Of a stretch of DNA of 42,636 nt, positions 24,453 to 31,927 are shown in pieces; position 1 is the stretch's first letter, and every line of letters starts with the position of its first letter. Under the pieces are notes generated by a model. It ran no database searches. It saw only the letters and a program-made list of their open reading frames with translations, and was not told where the DNA came from. The DNA comes from a virus. The translations under genes and the position numbers were made by a program. Location: positions 1-42,636 of IMG/VR virus record IMGVR_UViG_3300030116_003614; one strand, written 5' to 3'.

Positions 24453-24510
24453 CAAATACGCCATGTACAACAGGTTTTATCCTGTTGTGCGTGGTTTATT
24501 TGATAAACCA
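24453..24510 (+). repeat. 58-bp double-hairpin element, copy 2
   Basis: Second copy of the element at 23765-23822, starting directly after the stop of the 139-residue gene and ending 27 bases before the next ATG. Both hairpins are conserved exactly; the only difference is one base before the first stem. After the element the sequence diverges for about 10 bases and then returns to an identical TAACAGGAGCGAAAATATG start region. Confidence 0.85.
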
Positions 24511-24536
24511 AATTTAAACTTAACAGGAGCGAAAAT

Positions 24537-24965
24537 ATGAATAAAGCATATGAAAAAGCAATTGCTTCAGCTCGATACTTTAGAAATAAAGGTGAGATCG
24601 ATATTTGGCATTGTGTATGGCATGAGGGTAAACCTTATGATTATCATTTGTTTGTAGATTTTGATTGTGAGCTAAACAAAGATATTTGTTTGATGGTTGT
24701 TTATAAAACCTACAAATTAAAAGATGGAACATATGACATAGATTGTAATGATTCTTTATATGTTCATCAGTTTAAAAATCTATCAAAAAAACAATTAGAA
24801 CATTTTCCAAGTGAATCTTGCGACAAATGTGGATCAACAGAACAATCAGTAAAAGATATGAAACAATGTTTTACTAATCTTTTATTGTGTGATGATTGCT
24901 ATACAGAAACAAGAATTCTAGTAGCTGATCATCTTGGCGTTAATTTACAAGATCTTAAATTATAG
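24537..24965 (+). CDS. Unknown protein with possible CxxC zinc site
   Basis: A 142-residue protein. The N-terminal 90 residues have a mixed alpha/beta pattern (YEKAIASARYFRNKGEIDIW, YDYHLFVDFDCEL, ICLMVVYKTYKL). Residues about 95-121 carry CDKCG and CDDCY pairs plus an intermediate Cys, a likely zinc ribbon. The C-terminal TETRILVADHLGVNLQDLKL is helical. Start from ATG 24537 behind AGGAGCGAAAAT. No family recognised; nucleic-acid or protein binding is a guess from the zinc motif. Confidence 0.62.
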   Translation: MNKAYEKAIASARYFRNKGEIDIWHCVWHEGKPYDYHLFVDFDCELNKDICLMVVYKTYKLKDGTYDIDCNDSLYVHQFKNLSKKQLEHFPSESCDKCGSTEQSVKDMKQCFTNLLLCDDCYTETRILVADHLGVNLQDLKL

Positions 24966-24975
24966 GAGCGACAAT

Positions 24976-25143
24976 ATGAATAATACAAGATCATATAACG
25001 ATCTGGAACAGGAAAACCAGATCTTATGGGAGTTCATACCTCAAAAATTGAAACAACAGGTTGAGCAACGAATTATGGATCTAAATCAAATTGATTTGGA
25101 AGAATGTATTTTAATAAAAACTGAGGAGCAACGAAATGAATGA
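24976..25143 (+). CDS. Unknown 55-residue acidic helical protein
   Basis: Start at ATG 24976, 6 bases after AGGAGCGA. The product is a Gln/Glu-rich helical protein (YNDLEQENQILWEFIPQKL, QVEQRIMDLNQIDLEECILI) with coiled-coil-like spacing and an acidic C-terminus. The 3' end overlaps the next gene by 8 bases. No family recognised. Confidence 0.6.
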   Translation: MNNTRSYNDLEQENQILWEFIPQKLKQQVEQRIMDLNQIDLEECILIKTEEQRNE

Positions 25144-25594
25144 CACTTTTTTAAAAGATCATGTCTATATGAATATACCAAAAAAATATAGCCAAGAATT
25201 AGAAGAATTGATTGGCGATATTAATAATGTATTAGAAAGCAAAATTGGAATGAGAATCTGCTATGACAAGAATGATAGTCATATGGATCATTCAACAAAA
25301 CCAGAAGAAGATTGTTTTTCTGGTTTTGCAATTTTGCGTGATGATCAAAATCAAAATGATGATATTGAAATACAACTTAAAAAGAGTTTGGCTTGTTTGT
25401 TGTACAGACAAGCACAACAAATGAATAAAAAAGAACTGCAAGAAGTTTTGTTTTTTTCAAAAGAGTCAACTGAGATATGGAGTCTTGAACAATGTCAAAA
25501 GCAGTATGTAAAAGATCAGCTTGGTTGGATAGAAGATAGCCATACAGTTTGGCAAGAAGAATGTAATGAAATTTGGGAGGTAATAAATGAGTAA
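25136..25594 (+). CDS. Unknown 152-residue acidic protein
   Basis: Starts at ATG 25136 after GAGGAGCAACGA. Helical and acidic throughout (KKYSQELEELIGDINNVLES, EQCQKQYVKDQLGWIEDSHT), ending in WQEECNEIWEVINE. The last segment resembles the start of the following protein in being Trp/Glu-rich. No family recognised. Its 3' end overlaps the next gene by 8 bases. Confidence 0.6.
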   Translation: MNDTFLKDHVYMNIPKKYSQELEELIGDINNVLESKIGMRICYDKNDSHMDHSTKPEEDCFSGFAILRDDQNQNDDIEIQLKKSLACLLYRQAQQMNKKELQEVLFFSKESTEIWSLEQCQKQYVKDQLGWIEDSHTVWQEECNEIWEVINE

Positions 25595-25886
25595 AAACAC
25601 ATGGGGATACATTTATGGCGATGAATGCGATGAGTTGTGGGAACATTTTGATCTGGCCAATAGGGATAAAAATGATCGCATGAAAGTTAAATTTATTGAG
25701 TATCAAACAGAAGAGGAAATATCAAATGATACAGGTCATAAAGAAATCATAAGCAGTTTTAAGCCTGTAGCAAAAGCTTTGCAAGATTATGTCCAACATG
25801 AATTAGATATCATCACGGAAAGCGAATGGTTTGACGATCTTGTTGAAAATAAAGTTAAGCAGCAATTACAAAAATCCAAACAATAA
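25587..25886 (+). CDS. Unknown 99-residue acidic protein, last gene of accessory operon
   Basis: Starts at ATG 25587 with GGGAGG 6 bases upstream, inside the previous gene's end. The sequence begins WGYIYGDECDELWEHFDLAN and continues with charged helices, ending KVKQQLQKSKQ. No family recognised. The operon's terminator follows 9 bases after the stop. Confidence 0.6.
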   Translation: MSKNTWGYIYGDECDELWEHFDLANRDKNDRMKVKFIEYQTEEEISNDTGHKEIISSFKPVAKALQDYVQHELDIITESEWFDDLVENKVKQQLQKSKQ

Positions 25887-25895
25887 TCAACATCT

Positions 25896-25924
25896 GGAGC
25901 AACGAATTAGTTGCTCCTTTTTTT
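25896..25924 (+). terminator. Intrinsic terminator of accessory operon
   Basis: Arms GGAGCAAC (25896-25903) and GTTGCTCC (25910-25917) enclose GAATTA and are followed by seven T. This is a textbook rho-independent terminator on the plus strand. It overlaps the last codons of the convergent minus-strand gene; the minus transcript has no U-run, so it terminates one direction only. Confidence 0.92.
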
Positions 25925-26263
25925 CATCATCTCTTTAATCTTTGACGCAAATCTTTTTATATATTCATAGCCAATTGATGCGTAACCACCATTATCGATA
26001 TAAGAATCTTCGTGCAACGGATTGTAAGATCTTCTAACAAGCTTTTGTATTTCGTTAAATGCAACAACATCTGTAGCCACGAATTGATTGGGTTTTCTCC
26101 AAGGTGCGTCTAAGAACAACTCCATCATCTTTGCCGTCTTTTCGATAACCTCCATAGGATCGCCATATTCATTGTTTCTTTTATTGGCCACAATGTCAGC
26201 AACTTTATGACAAAACTCCTCTCGTGGCGTTATATCGCTTTTAAAATGGGATTTCATCTTCAA
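25907..26263 (-). CDS. DUF6378-like protein
   Basis: A protein of 118 residues from TTG 26263 (AGGAGG 5 bases upstream) or 116 from ATG 26257. The sequence NNEYGDPMEVIEKTAKMMELFL, DVVAFNEIQKLVRRSYNPLHEDSYIDNGGYASIGYEYI matches the phage family DUF6378, small helical proteins with a MazG-like metal-binding pattern. A nucleotide-related role has been suggested for such proteins but is not established. It is the last gene of the early minus-strand operon, and its start lies inside the acidic tail codons of the gene before it. Confidence 0.72.
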   Translation of the reverse strand: MKMKSHFKSDITPREEFCHKVADIVANKRNNEYGDPMEVIEKTAKMMELFLDAPWRKPNQFVATDVVAFNEIQKLVRRSYNPLHEDSYIDNGGYASIGYEYIKRFASKIKEMMKKRSN

Positions 26264-26813
26264 CTATTCCTCCTTTAATTTCTGTTATTTCCGTGATCTC
26301 GGATTTCGGAAATGTCTTTTTCGCTTCTTTGACAAATCCATTATTCTCTTCATAAGATTCAATGATCCGTATAACTTCACTCATGTTATAAATCTTGTAA
26401 CCATCATCGACATACATAGCTTTGTGGTGATCATTAATAAAAGCGAACTTTTCTTGGTTATCTGATATCATATACCAGACTTTATCTATTTCTGGTTTAT
26501 ATCCTCTTTCAATAGCTTCTTTTTCAAGAATCTTGTAGCCACGTTCTAGATCTTCACACTTAGCTACGATTTCATTGATACTCGCTTCTGATTTCAATGC
26601 GTTATCCAGATTTAATCTTGCCTGTTTAAATCTTGATGCAGTTTTTGGACTAACCAGAATAGGCAAAGAATCTATTCCCCATTTCTGATCATATTCTCTT
26701 GCAACAGTATCCAAAGCGTCCAATGTTGCATTAATGACTTTATCTCTTTGCTTACTATCAAAGAAACCTGGAGAATTTTTTAGTTTAACCCAACTACCTT
26801 TAACAATAGTCAT
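26241..26813 (-). CDS. Replication-associated protein with SSB-like C-terminal tip
   Basis: A 190-residue protein starting at ATG 26813, behind AAGGTGG; a GTG three codons earlier overlaps that site. The body has no OB-fold pattern I recognise (charged helices 20-90, then FAFINDHHKAMYVDDGYKIY). It ends GGIVEDEIPF, close to the E. coli SSB tip DDDIPF that recruits replication and repair enzymes. Position beside the origin candidate and downstream of the primase-polymerase/helicase supports a replication role. It could be a divergent ssDNA-binding protein or an adaptor that mimics SSB. Confidence 0.65.
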   Translation of the reverse strand: MTIVKGSWVKLKNSPGFFDSKQRDKVINATLDALDTVAREYDQKWGIDSLPILVSPKTASRFKQARLNLDNALKSEASINEIVAKCEDLERGYKILEKEAIERGYKPEIDKVWYMISDNQEKFAFINDHHKAMYVDDGYKIYNMSEVIRIIESYEENNGFVKEAKKTFPKSEITEITEIKGGIVEDEIPF

Positions 26814-26848
26814 ACAAGCCACCTTTTAGGTTTACTGATAGCAACAAA

Positions 26849-27057
26849 CCACCTAAAGGTGGTGTTGCGAAAGTAACACCTAGGGGGTATGGGGGGTTTA
26901 CTTTCGCATTACTTTCGCACAATTTCGCATACTTTCGCATATTTTTAGCCTTTTTCATTTTTTACTTTCGCAGAATTTGCCCTAAAACAGGGGTTACTTT
27001 CGCTTATTTAAGCCAAATATGCCCTTACTTTCGCTTTTTTGGTTTTGCGAAAGTAAC
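26849..27057. other. Iteron cluster, candidate replication origin
   Basis: Nine copies or near-copies of TTACTTTCGC[A/T]: plus orientation at 26898, 26909, 26929 (ATACTTTCGCA), 26962, 26994 and 27025, a partial one at 26921, and inverted copies at 26866-26877 and 27046-27057 at the two flanks. The last direct and inverted copies form a hairpin (arms TTACTTTCGC and GCGAAAGTAA). A G-rich motif CCTAGGGGGTATGGGGGG (26879-26896) and the dyad ACCACC/GGTGGT (26849-26864) lie at one end. The cluster lies between replication genes and partly inside the 3' end of a short gene. Confidence 0.82.
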
Positions 27058-27191
27058 GCTTTTTCCAACTTATCATTGACTTTATTAAGCAAAATACCAA
27101 GAGAAGTTATGTCCTCTTGCATTTCTTCCAGATCCTTATCCATCTGTTGTTGTAGGTATATTAATTTAGTTATTTCTTTTTTATAAAACAT
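26994..27191 (-). CDS. 65-residue coiled-coil protein overlapping iterons
   Basis: Starts at ATG 27191 behind AGGAGCGACT. Residues 5-48 are a coiled coil (ITKLIYLQQQMDKDLEEMQE, LGILLNKVNDKLEKALL), and the tail SESKGIFGLNKRK is basic. The codons of the last 20 residues contain three iterons, so the tail sequence is partly dictated by the origin. It sits directly downstream of the primase-polymerase gene. It could be an origin or helicase accessory factor; no family recognised. Confidence 0.65.
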   Translation of the reverse strand: MFYKKEITKLIYLQQQMDKDLEEMQEDITSLGILLNKVNDKLEKALLSQNQKSESKGIFGLNKRK

Positions 27192-27199
27192 AGTCGCTC

Positions 27200-29359
27200 C
27201 TAGTCTGGTTGTTTAACGACACGCAAACCTTTGAGGTTTTTATGTCCGTCTAATGTTGATACTTGTATATAGCCTTGATCCAGCCATGCCTGTAGGTAGT
27301 TCTTAGCTGCTTTACTAGGCATACCGAACTCTAATTTAAGCCACGCAAGGAATGATCTTTGCGTGTTATTGCCTATCGCAAAAGGTTGTTCATTGTTCCA
27401 CCTTTTCTCGATCTCGTTAAATACTGCAAGTGTTTGTGTTTTATCTAGTTTAGCTGATGCGTCTAATATAGATTCAACTTCTCCTGTACGATCTATCAGT
27501 AAACCACCTTTGTCTCTTATAAAGGTATGTGTAGACATATCAGCTTGATCATTAACTTTCACAATACCTCCACAAACAGATACACCTTGCCCAGCTTCAA
27601 ATCCCATTTTTTGTGCTATAACGATTTCATCGTTTTCTGGCATATTCCATAATCCGTATACCCATCTTGCTCCGTCTACAAGAGCCGTAGTGCCACGAAT
27701 AGATTCTCTTGCTTGTGTAGACTTACGGATAGAAAATGTGCCGTCCTTACGCATATGATGACTTACAAGGACGTTACCATTTATAGCAACGCATAACTCC
27801 GACATAAGCGACCACCAGAATTGAGCAGCTGCTGGATCTGTATTGATATCTGCATGGGCGAAAGCTTGCAATGGATCGATAACAACCAGAGCAACGTCTC
27901 CCATATCTAGTAATTGTTTTCGTACATTATTGTAAAATTCTGTAGCCGTGTATTGTCCTTGAAAATTTGTAATAAAAGGATTTGTTCCACCAGCGTCTGG
28001 CATAGGTATAACAAAAAGATTATCCTTTGCTCTTTCTCTCAGCAAATCGTTTGATATACTTTCTATTCTTCGATGCATTGATGATGCGCTATCTTCTGCA
28101 CCAAAGAAAACAACTTTGCCGTAATGCGTAACCTTACCACCAAACGCAAGTTCAGTATGCATAACTTCATCGCCACCAGCAATCTTTAGCGCCAAGTCTA
28201 ATAATATATAAGATTTACCAAGACCACCAATTGCAGCAATGAGTCCTGGCACTCTTACAGGAAGTATATTTTCTATTAACCATTCTTGTTCTGGTGCTTT
28301 ACCCTCGTAACGCTCCATTCCCCAATCGGATATATTGAGGTGAAAAGCCGTTGGCACAGGAGCGACCAAGGCCAACGACTCTTCAGACACTTGAATACCA
28401 TTTGGAGGAGCTTTATCCAAGTGTTTTTCTGATGCTGGTTCAACACCATGCAATATCTTTAATTCTTTTCTGTTTGCTCTTTTGATTTGATAAGCTGCTC
28501 TTTGCTTAAATAATTCTATGCCACGATTATCATGTGATAATGTAAGACCTCTTGCTTTAGCTTTACGTTCATATATAGGCCAACATTCATCGACAAGATC
28601 ATCTACTGTAGGCAATACGCCTTTGATTCCCCACCATGATCTAATTGTAGCTAATATAAGCTTAACCATGTATCCCTCTCGACCATCAACAAAATCGCCA
28701 AACATATTTGTTTCACCATTTTGCAAGGATTCAGATTGATAATTAGGTGTATCTAACAACTCAACTAACCATTCTGGACTTTCGTGCATATCGGCATAGT
28801 GTGCTACTTTGTACACATTGCCAGATTTGTGGTTACTTGGAGCGACTACAATAAAGCCACCCTCTCCTCTTGTATCTATTCCAGATCCAAGTGTATTCTT
28901 TCCTGTAATAATTCTTTTATCTTCTGGTGCTTTAAATAAATAATGTCGTCCACCACCACCTGTCATTTGCTCTAATGTTTCTGGAAAATCATCGTGAGCC
29001 ATGTTCAGATCCATTAATGAATCTGCTCCCTCTTTTCCCTCTGCCGTATCGACATCTACGGCAAACACATTGCCAGACACTTTGCCTGTAACAACGCCAA
29101 TATTATAATTTTTGTATCTGCCATTAAACCACATTTCAAGCGTATGTACATCTGCACATCTTTCTTGGAAAACAACCCAGCGATTAGGCGCTGGGTGTTT
29201 GCCAGGAGATGGGCAATTATGTCCTTGAGAACAGGAACAACTTCCGTCCTCTTTGACATAATGAACAGGAACAACGCTAAAGCCTTGTCCATGCCACCAT
29301 TTTGCCCAATCAAGCTTGGATTTAGGTTCTATATCAGATTTCATCATCGCTGAATACAT
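27200..29359 (-). CDS. Primase-polymerase/helicase (prim-pol N-domain plus RepA-like ATPase)
   Basis: About 719 residues from ATG 29359 (weak GAAGAG site); starts at 29347 or 29344 are also possible. The N-terminal bifunctional primase/polymerase domain has NIGVVTG and FAVDVD (metal Asp102/Asp104), GGGGRHYLF (134-142) and DTRGEGGFIVVAPS (from 162), plus a Cys/His-rich insert (CSCSQGHNCPSPGKHP, about 41-56). The C-terminal ATPase resembles hexameric RepA/AAA_25 helicases: Walker A GGLGKS (378-383), Walker B VVIDP with Asp495, then a VSHHMRKDG motif. It would prime, and possibly copy, DNA at the iteron origin. No other polymerase is visible. Confidence 0.9.
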   Translation of the reverse strand: MYSAMMKSDIEPKSKLDWAKWWHGQGFSVVPVHYVKEDGSCSCSQGHNCPSPGKHPAPNRWVVFQERCADVHTLEMWFNGRYKNYNIGVVTGKVSGNVFAVDVDTAEGKEGADSLMDLNMAHDDFPETLEQMTGGGGRHYLFKAPEDKRIITGKNTLGSGIDTRGEGGFIVVAPSNHKSGNVYKVAHYADMHESPEWLVELLDTPNYQSESLQNGETNMFGDFVDGREGYMVKLILATIRSWWGIKGVLPTVDDLVDECWPIYERKAKARGLTLSHDNRGIELFKQRAAYQIKRANRKELKILHGVEPASEKHLDKAPPNGIQVSEESLALVAPVPTAFHLNISDWGMERYEGKAPEQEWLIENILPVRVPGLIAAIGGLGKSYILLDLALKIAGGDEVMHTELAFGGKVTHYGKVVFFGAEDSASSMHRRIESISNDLLRERAKDNLFVIPMPDAGGTNPFITNFQGQYTATEFYNNVRKQLLDMGDVALVVIDPLQAFAHADINTDPAAAQFWWSLMSELCVAINGNVLVSHHMRKDGTFSIRKSTQARESIRGTTALVDGARWVYGLWNMPENDEIVIAQKMGFEAGQGVSVCGGIVKVNDQADMSTHTFIRDKGGLLIDRTGEVESILDASAKLDKTQTLAVFNEIEKRWNNEQPFAIGNNTQRSFLAWLKLEFGMPSKAAKNYLQAWLDQGYIQVSTLDGHKNLKGLRVVKQPD

Positions 29360-29915
29360 TCGACTCTTCTGTTTTAGGTTCTTCAACGATAGTTTGATCT
29401 TTTGGCATACCACCATCTATTTCAGATGGTCTGTCAATCCACTTAACAATTTCAAAGTTTGGTATCTTTGTAGATCCCTTACCTATTTTTGTCGGTGTTG
29501 ATTTCGTAATTTTTACAGCTGGTACTTTGCCTTTACCAAAATCCTTTTCGCAATGATCGTAAAGATTTTTAATAAAGGTAAATACGCCAACAGCATTTGC
29601 TGATAATTCCCTTACAGGTTCATCATCAAATAGCTTTGTGCTGTAAAATTTTACATTAAAACCTTGTTTGTATTCATCACTTGGTTTTAATTCTGCACCT
29701 CTTTTCGGATCATTATTTGGCCAGACAATCCAATCTCGTCCACCAGCTAACTTTAGCCAACCAAGTTGTACATTTTCAATATCAATAATAACAGGACTAT
29801 CCCATGTTATATCAATAAGATCTCCAGACACGCTGGATCTAGACCATTGGTCTAGTTCAGCAGAGAAACGGATAAACGCTGCTCCTCCACCCTCTTTTAT
29901 AGTTTCTAACGGCAT
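29334..29915 (-). CDS. Candidate ssDNA-binding protein of prim-pol module
   Basis: A 193-residue protein directly upstream of the primase-polymerase gene, overlapping its start. The N-terminal 120 residues are beta-rich with aromatic residues (AAFIRFSAELDQW, ITWDSPVIIDIENVQLGWLKLAGGRDWIVWP, FNVKFYSTKLF), followed by a Lys/Pro/Thr linker (KVPAVKITKSTPTKIGKGS) and an acidic tail ending EESNVFSDDEI. An OB-like body with an acidic tail would fit a phage SSB. GGAG lies 7 bases before the ATG. I do not recognise the exact family. Confidence 0.62.
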   Translation of the reverse strand: MPLETIKEGGGAAFIRFSAELDQWSRSSVSGDLIDITWDSPVIIDIENVQLGWLKLAGGRDWIVWPNNDPKRGAELKPSDEYKQGFNVKFYSTKLFDDEPVRELSANAVGVFTFIKNLYDHCEKDFGKGKVPAVKITKSTPTKIGKGSTKIPNFEIVKWIDRPSEIDGGMPKDQTIVEEPKTEESNVFSDDEI

Positions 29916-29916
29916 T

Positions 29917-30315
29917 TCAATCTCCTTTTTTTCGCCTTTTTAGCGTTCCAATATCTGGTGGAACGAACCAGCCACCACGGAGTAGTGATGGATATATACG
30001 CTTTAGCCAACGCCTAACGTATAATTTAGTGTAGGTAGGTTCGTATCCAGCAAGGATACAAACCTCCTCAAAATCATCTTTGTTATGCCATAACCAATTA
30101 ATGGCACGTTTTGCAGAGTTTCTATATTCAGCTTTTGGTGAGTACAGTTTTTCAGCGTCTTTAAATTGTTGCAGCAATACGTTGTACCAAAGTATCTCGT
30201 ATGGTGATTTGTCGGTTTCATCTTTATCAATATCAAATTTGTCATATGCATATCCACGTTTCAGTCTTTCTGGTTTTGATTTACGGAAAAATGTTTTGTC
30301 TGATGTCATCTGCAT
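29917..30315 (-). CDS. Conserved phage protein of replication operon
   Basis: A 132-residue basic, helical protein. The region EYRNSAKRAINWLWHNKDDFEEVCILAGYEPTYTKLYVRRWL resembles a recurring phage family with the pattern AixWL...DFxxVCxLAGxxPxxV, of unknown function and probably nucleic-acid binding. The C-terminus is basic (TLKRRKKGD). It overlaps the nuclease gene at its 5' end and lies 1 base from the next gene. Confidence 0.68.
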   Translation of the reverse strand: MQMTSDKTFFRKSKPERLKRGYAYDKFDIDKDETDKSPYEILWYNVLLQQFKDAEKLYSPKAEYRNSAKRAINWLWHNKDDFEEVCILAGYEPTYTKLYVRRWLKRIYPSLLRGGWFVPPDIGTLKRRKKGD

Positions 30316-31114
30316 TATTCCAATAAAAGCTTGTAGGGTTATGGGGTACTGCTTCTAAAAGTTTATCGCTGTCGCTGTTTAAGGATAAAAATGCTTCTAA
30401 ACGTCTTACAGTTTGTTTTGCTAAATCTATATATTCTGTTGGATCTTCTAACTCTAGCCAAACGAAAGGATCTTTTTGTCTAGTAAGGACATATAAAAAC
30501 AAAACCTTTACAGGTCTTTTTGTTTTTATTTCCATAGCTTTCTTATAAATAGATGCTTGCGTAGCATGACTAATGCTCCATGATGATGGTGCTTTAGATG
30601 TAGTTTTTAAATCTACAATAATACTTTGATCTGGAAACCAATAATCCAGATATCCCATGCATGGGATTTTTCCTAACTCGCCCTCTGCAAATCGAAATGG
30701 CAATTCAAACTTATGTTGCTTTTCTCCAAGTGTTGGTTGTTTTGGTTTACCAATAGTTTTTATTTGCTCGATGGCATTCGTAACCATTTTTTCTATTATT
30801 GGTTTTACTTTTTCATAATTCTCTGGTGCGCCACTCATCATAGAGATAGCTTTCTTATAATATTGTAATGCTTGTTTTATACATTCTGCTGTTGGTGTAT
30901 CTGAATACACGCCCATATCAGTTCCTAGTTCTACTGCTTTGCCTTGCTCCATAGCAAAGTTAGACGGAAATCTTGCGCCTTTTAGTTTCTTAGCTAAAAA
31001 AGTATCTGGTGAATCTCGCCATTCGTTAATACTGCTAGGAGACATATGTTTTATGTCGTGTGATTCAAACCCATTTTGGTTTTTGTTGGTCGCTAAATTC
31101 AACATTTTCTCCAT
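30281..31114 (-). CDS. PD-(D/E)XK nuclease (Cas4/RecB-like exonuclease)
   Basis: A 277-residue protein with the motif series of the PDDEXK_1 family: an N-terminal SPSSINEWRDSPDTFLAKKL helix, GKAVELGTDMG, the catalytic GYLDYWFPDQSIIVDLKTTSK (Asp157, Asp168, Lys170) and the downstream helix SHATQASIYKKAM (Gln186). It probably resects DNA ends during recombination or concatemer formation. The start is uncertain between ATG 31114 and ATG 31105. It overlaps both neighbours. Confidence 0.88.
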   Translation of the reverse strand: MEKMLNLATNKNQNGFESHDIKHMSPSSINEWRDSPDTFLAKKLKGARFPSNFAMEQGKAVELGTDMGVYSDTPTAECIKQALQYYKKAISMMSGAPENYEKVKPIIEKMVTNAIEQIKTIGKPKQPTLGEKQHKFELPFRFAEGELGKIPCMGYLDYWFPDQSIIVDLKTTSKAPSSWSISHATQASIYKKAMEIKTKRPVKVLFLYVLTRQKDPFVWLELEDPTEYIDLAKQTVRRLEAFLSLNSDSDKLLEAVPHNPTSFYWNNADDIRQNIFP

Positions 31115-31562
31115 AAGTTAAACCATAGTAGGCGATTAAAGCAGAATCTGCACGACCATCATCTGATTTTCGTGCAAACTTTTGTGAATACGCTGGGAAC
31201 ACTTCCATAGCACGACTTCGACTTGCGTCTTTTCCATGCTGCACTCCCACTTTTCGCTGCCATGTTTGTGGTGTAACCATGCTTATAGGCATATCTAAAG
31301 CTACAGCTACTCCCTCAACAACACCAGCTGATCGACCAAAGCTAAACATTGACGAAACACCTTGTCCAGGTCTTGCGCCAACTTTCTCTATATAAACTTT
31401 GCCGTAATGTTCTTTTAATATATTTGTAAGCAAATGTGCTGATACAAGTTTCTTTTTGTTTGTTTCAACAATAGGCATATCATGTATTTCTAACAGGCCA
31501 CCATTAACATCAAACATTGTTAATGCTCCGTTAATACCGATATCTATTCCCCAAATAATCAT
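31065..31562 (-). CDS. RuvC-like Holliday junction resolvase
   Basis: A 165-residue RNase H-fold nuclease. GIDIGINGALTMFD at the N-terminus supplies Asp7, VYIEKV supplies Glu59, the middle has GQGVSSMFSFGRSAGVVEGVAVAL and TPQTWQRKVG, and the C-terminal KSDDGRADSALIAYYGL supplies Asp134/Asp135 and Asp139. This is the standard acidic tetrad of phage RuvC-type enzymes that resolve branched DNA before packaging. It overlaps the upstream gene as ATGA and the nuclease gene by 50 bases. Confidence 0.9.
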   Translation of the reverse strand: MIIWGIDIGINGALTMFDVNGGLLEIHDMPIVETNKKKLVSAHLLTNILKEHYGKVYIEKVGARPGQGVSSMFSFGRSAGVVEGVAVALDMPISMVTPQTWQRKVGVQHGKDASRSRAMEVFPAYSQKFARKSDDGRADSALIAYYGLTYGENVEFSDQQKPKWV

Positions 31563-31927
31563 TCGTCTTTAATAGATTTTGCAATGTGTGATACATTTTG
31601 CATATCTTTGTATGACCATAAACCTTTCATATATATAGCTAAACACAATATACATTTTTGGTATACAGCTTCACATTGAGTGTCTCTTCTTATTTGATGC
31701 GCCAAAACATATGCTTGTCTAAGTGGCTCTTGATCAAAATCGTACTCTATGCGATCAAAATTTTGATTAAATACATCAATACACCATTGAATATGCTCTA
31801 ACTCTTCTTCAGATTTTTCTTTATTAAATTTTTTTTTGCTAAATTCTTTGTGTATTTTACCACTTTTTATATCAACAACATTGCTAAACCTAGCCTTTCT
31901 TTCTGGATCAAGTTCAAAACTACACAT
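31559..31927 (-). CDS. Unknown early protein, 122 residues
   Basis: Start chosen at ATG 31927, 7 bases after AGGAGG; a TTG five codons upstream would bury that site inside the frame. A charged protein (ERKARFSNVVDIKSGKIHKE, FSKKKFNKEKSEEELEHIQW) with a helical C-terminal half containing scattered cysteines (DTQCEAVYQKCILCLAIYMKG). No family recognised. Located between the Cro-like gene and the resolvase in the early operon. Confidence 0.65.
   Translation of the reverse strand: MCSFELDPERKARFSNVVDIKSGKIHKEFSKKKFNKEKSEEELEHIQWCIDVFNQNFDRIEYDFDQEPLRQAYVLAHQIRRDTQCEAVYQKCILCLAIYMKGLWSYKDMQNVSHIAKSIKDE

Noticed and set aside
25377-25706. 109-codon minus-strand frame in the accessory operon
   Set aside because: Spans two overlapping plus-strand genes with good start sites and has no Shine-Dalgarno of its own.
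26849-27057. Iteron cluster as a CRISPR array
   Set aside because: Repeats are about 11 bases with irregular spacing and both orientations; no 25-40 base repeats or uniform spacers and no cas genes.
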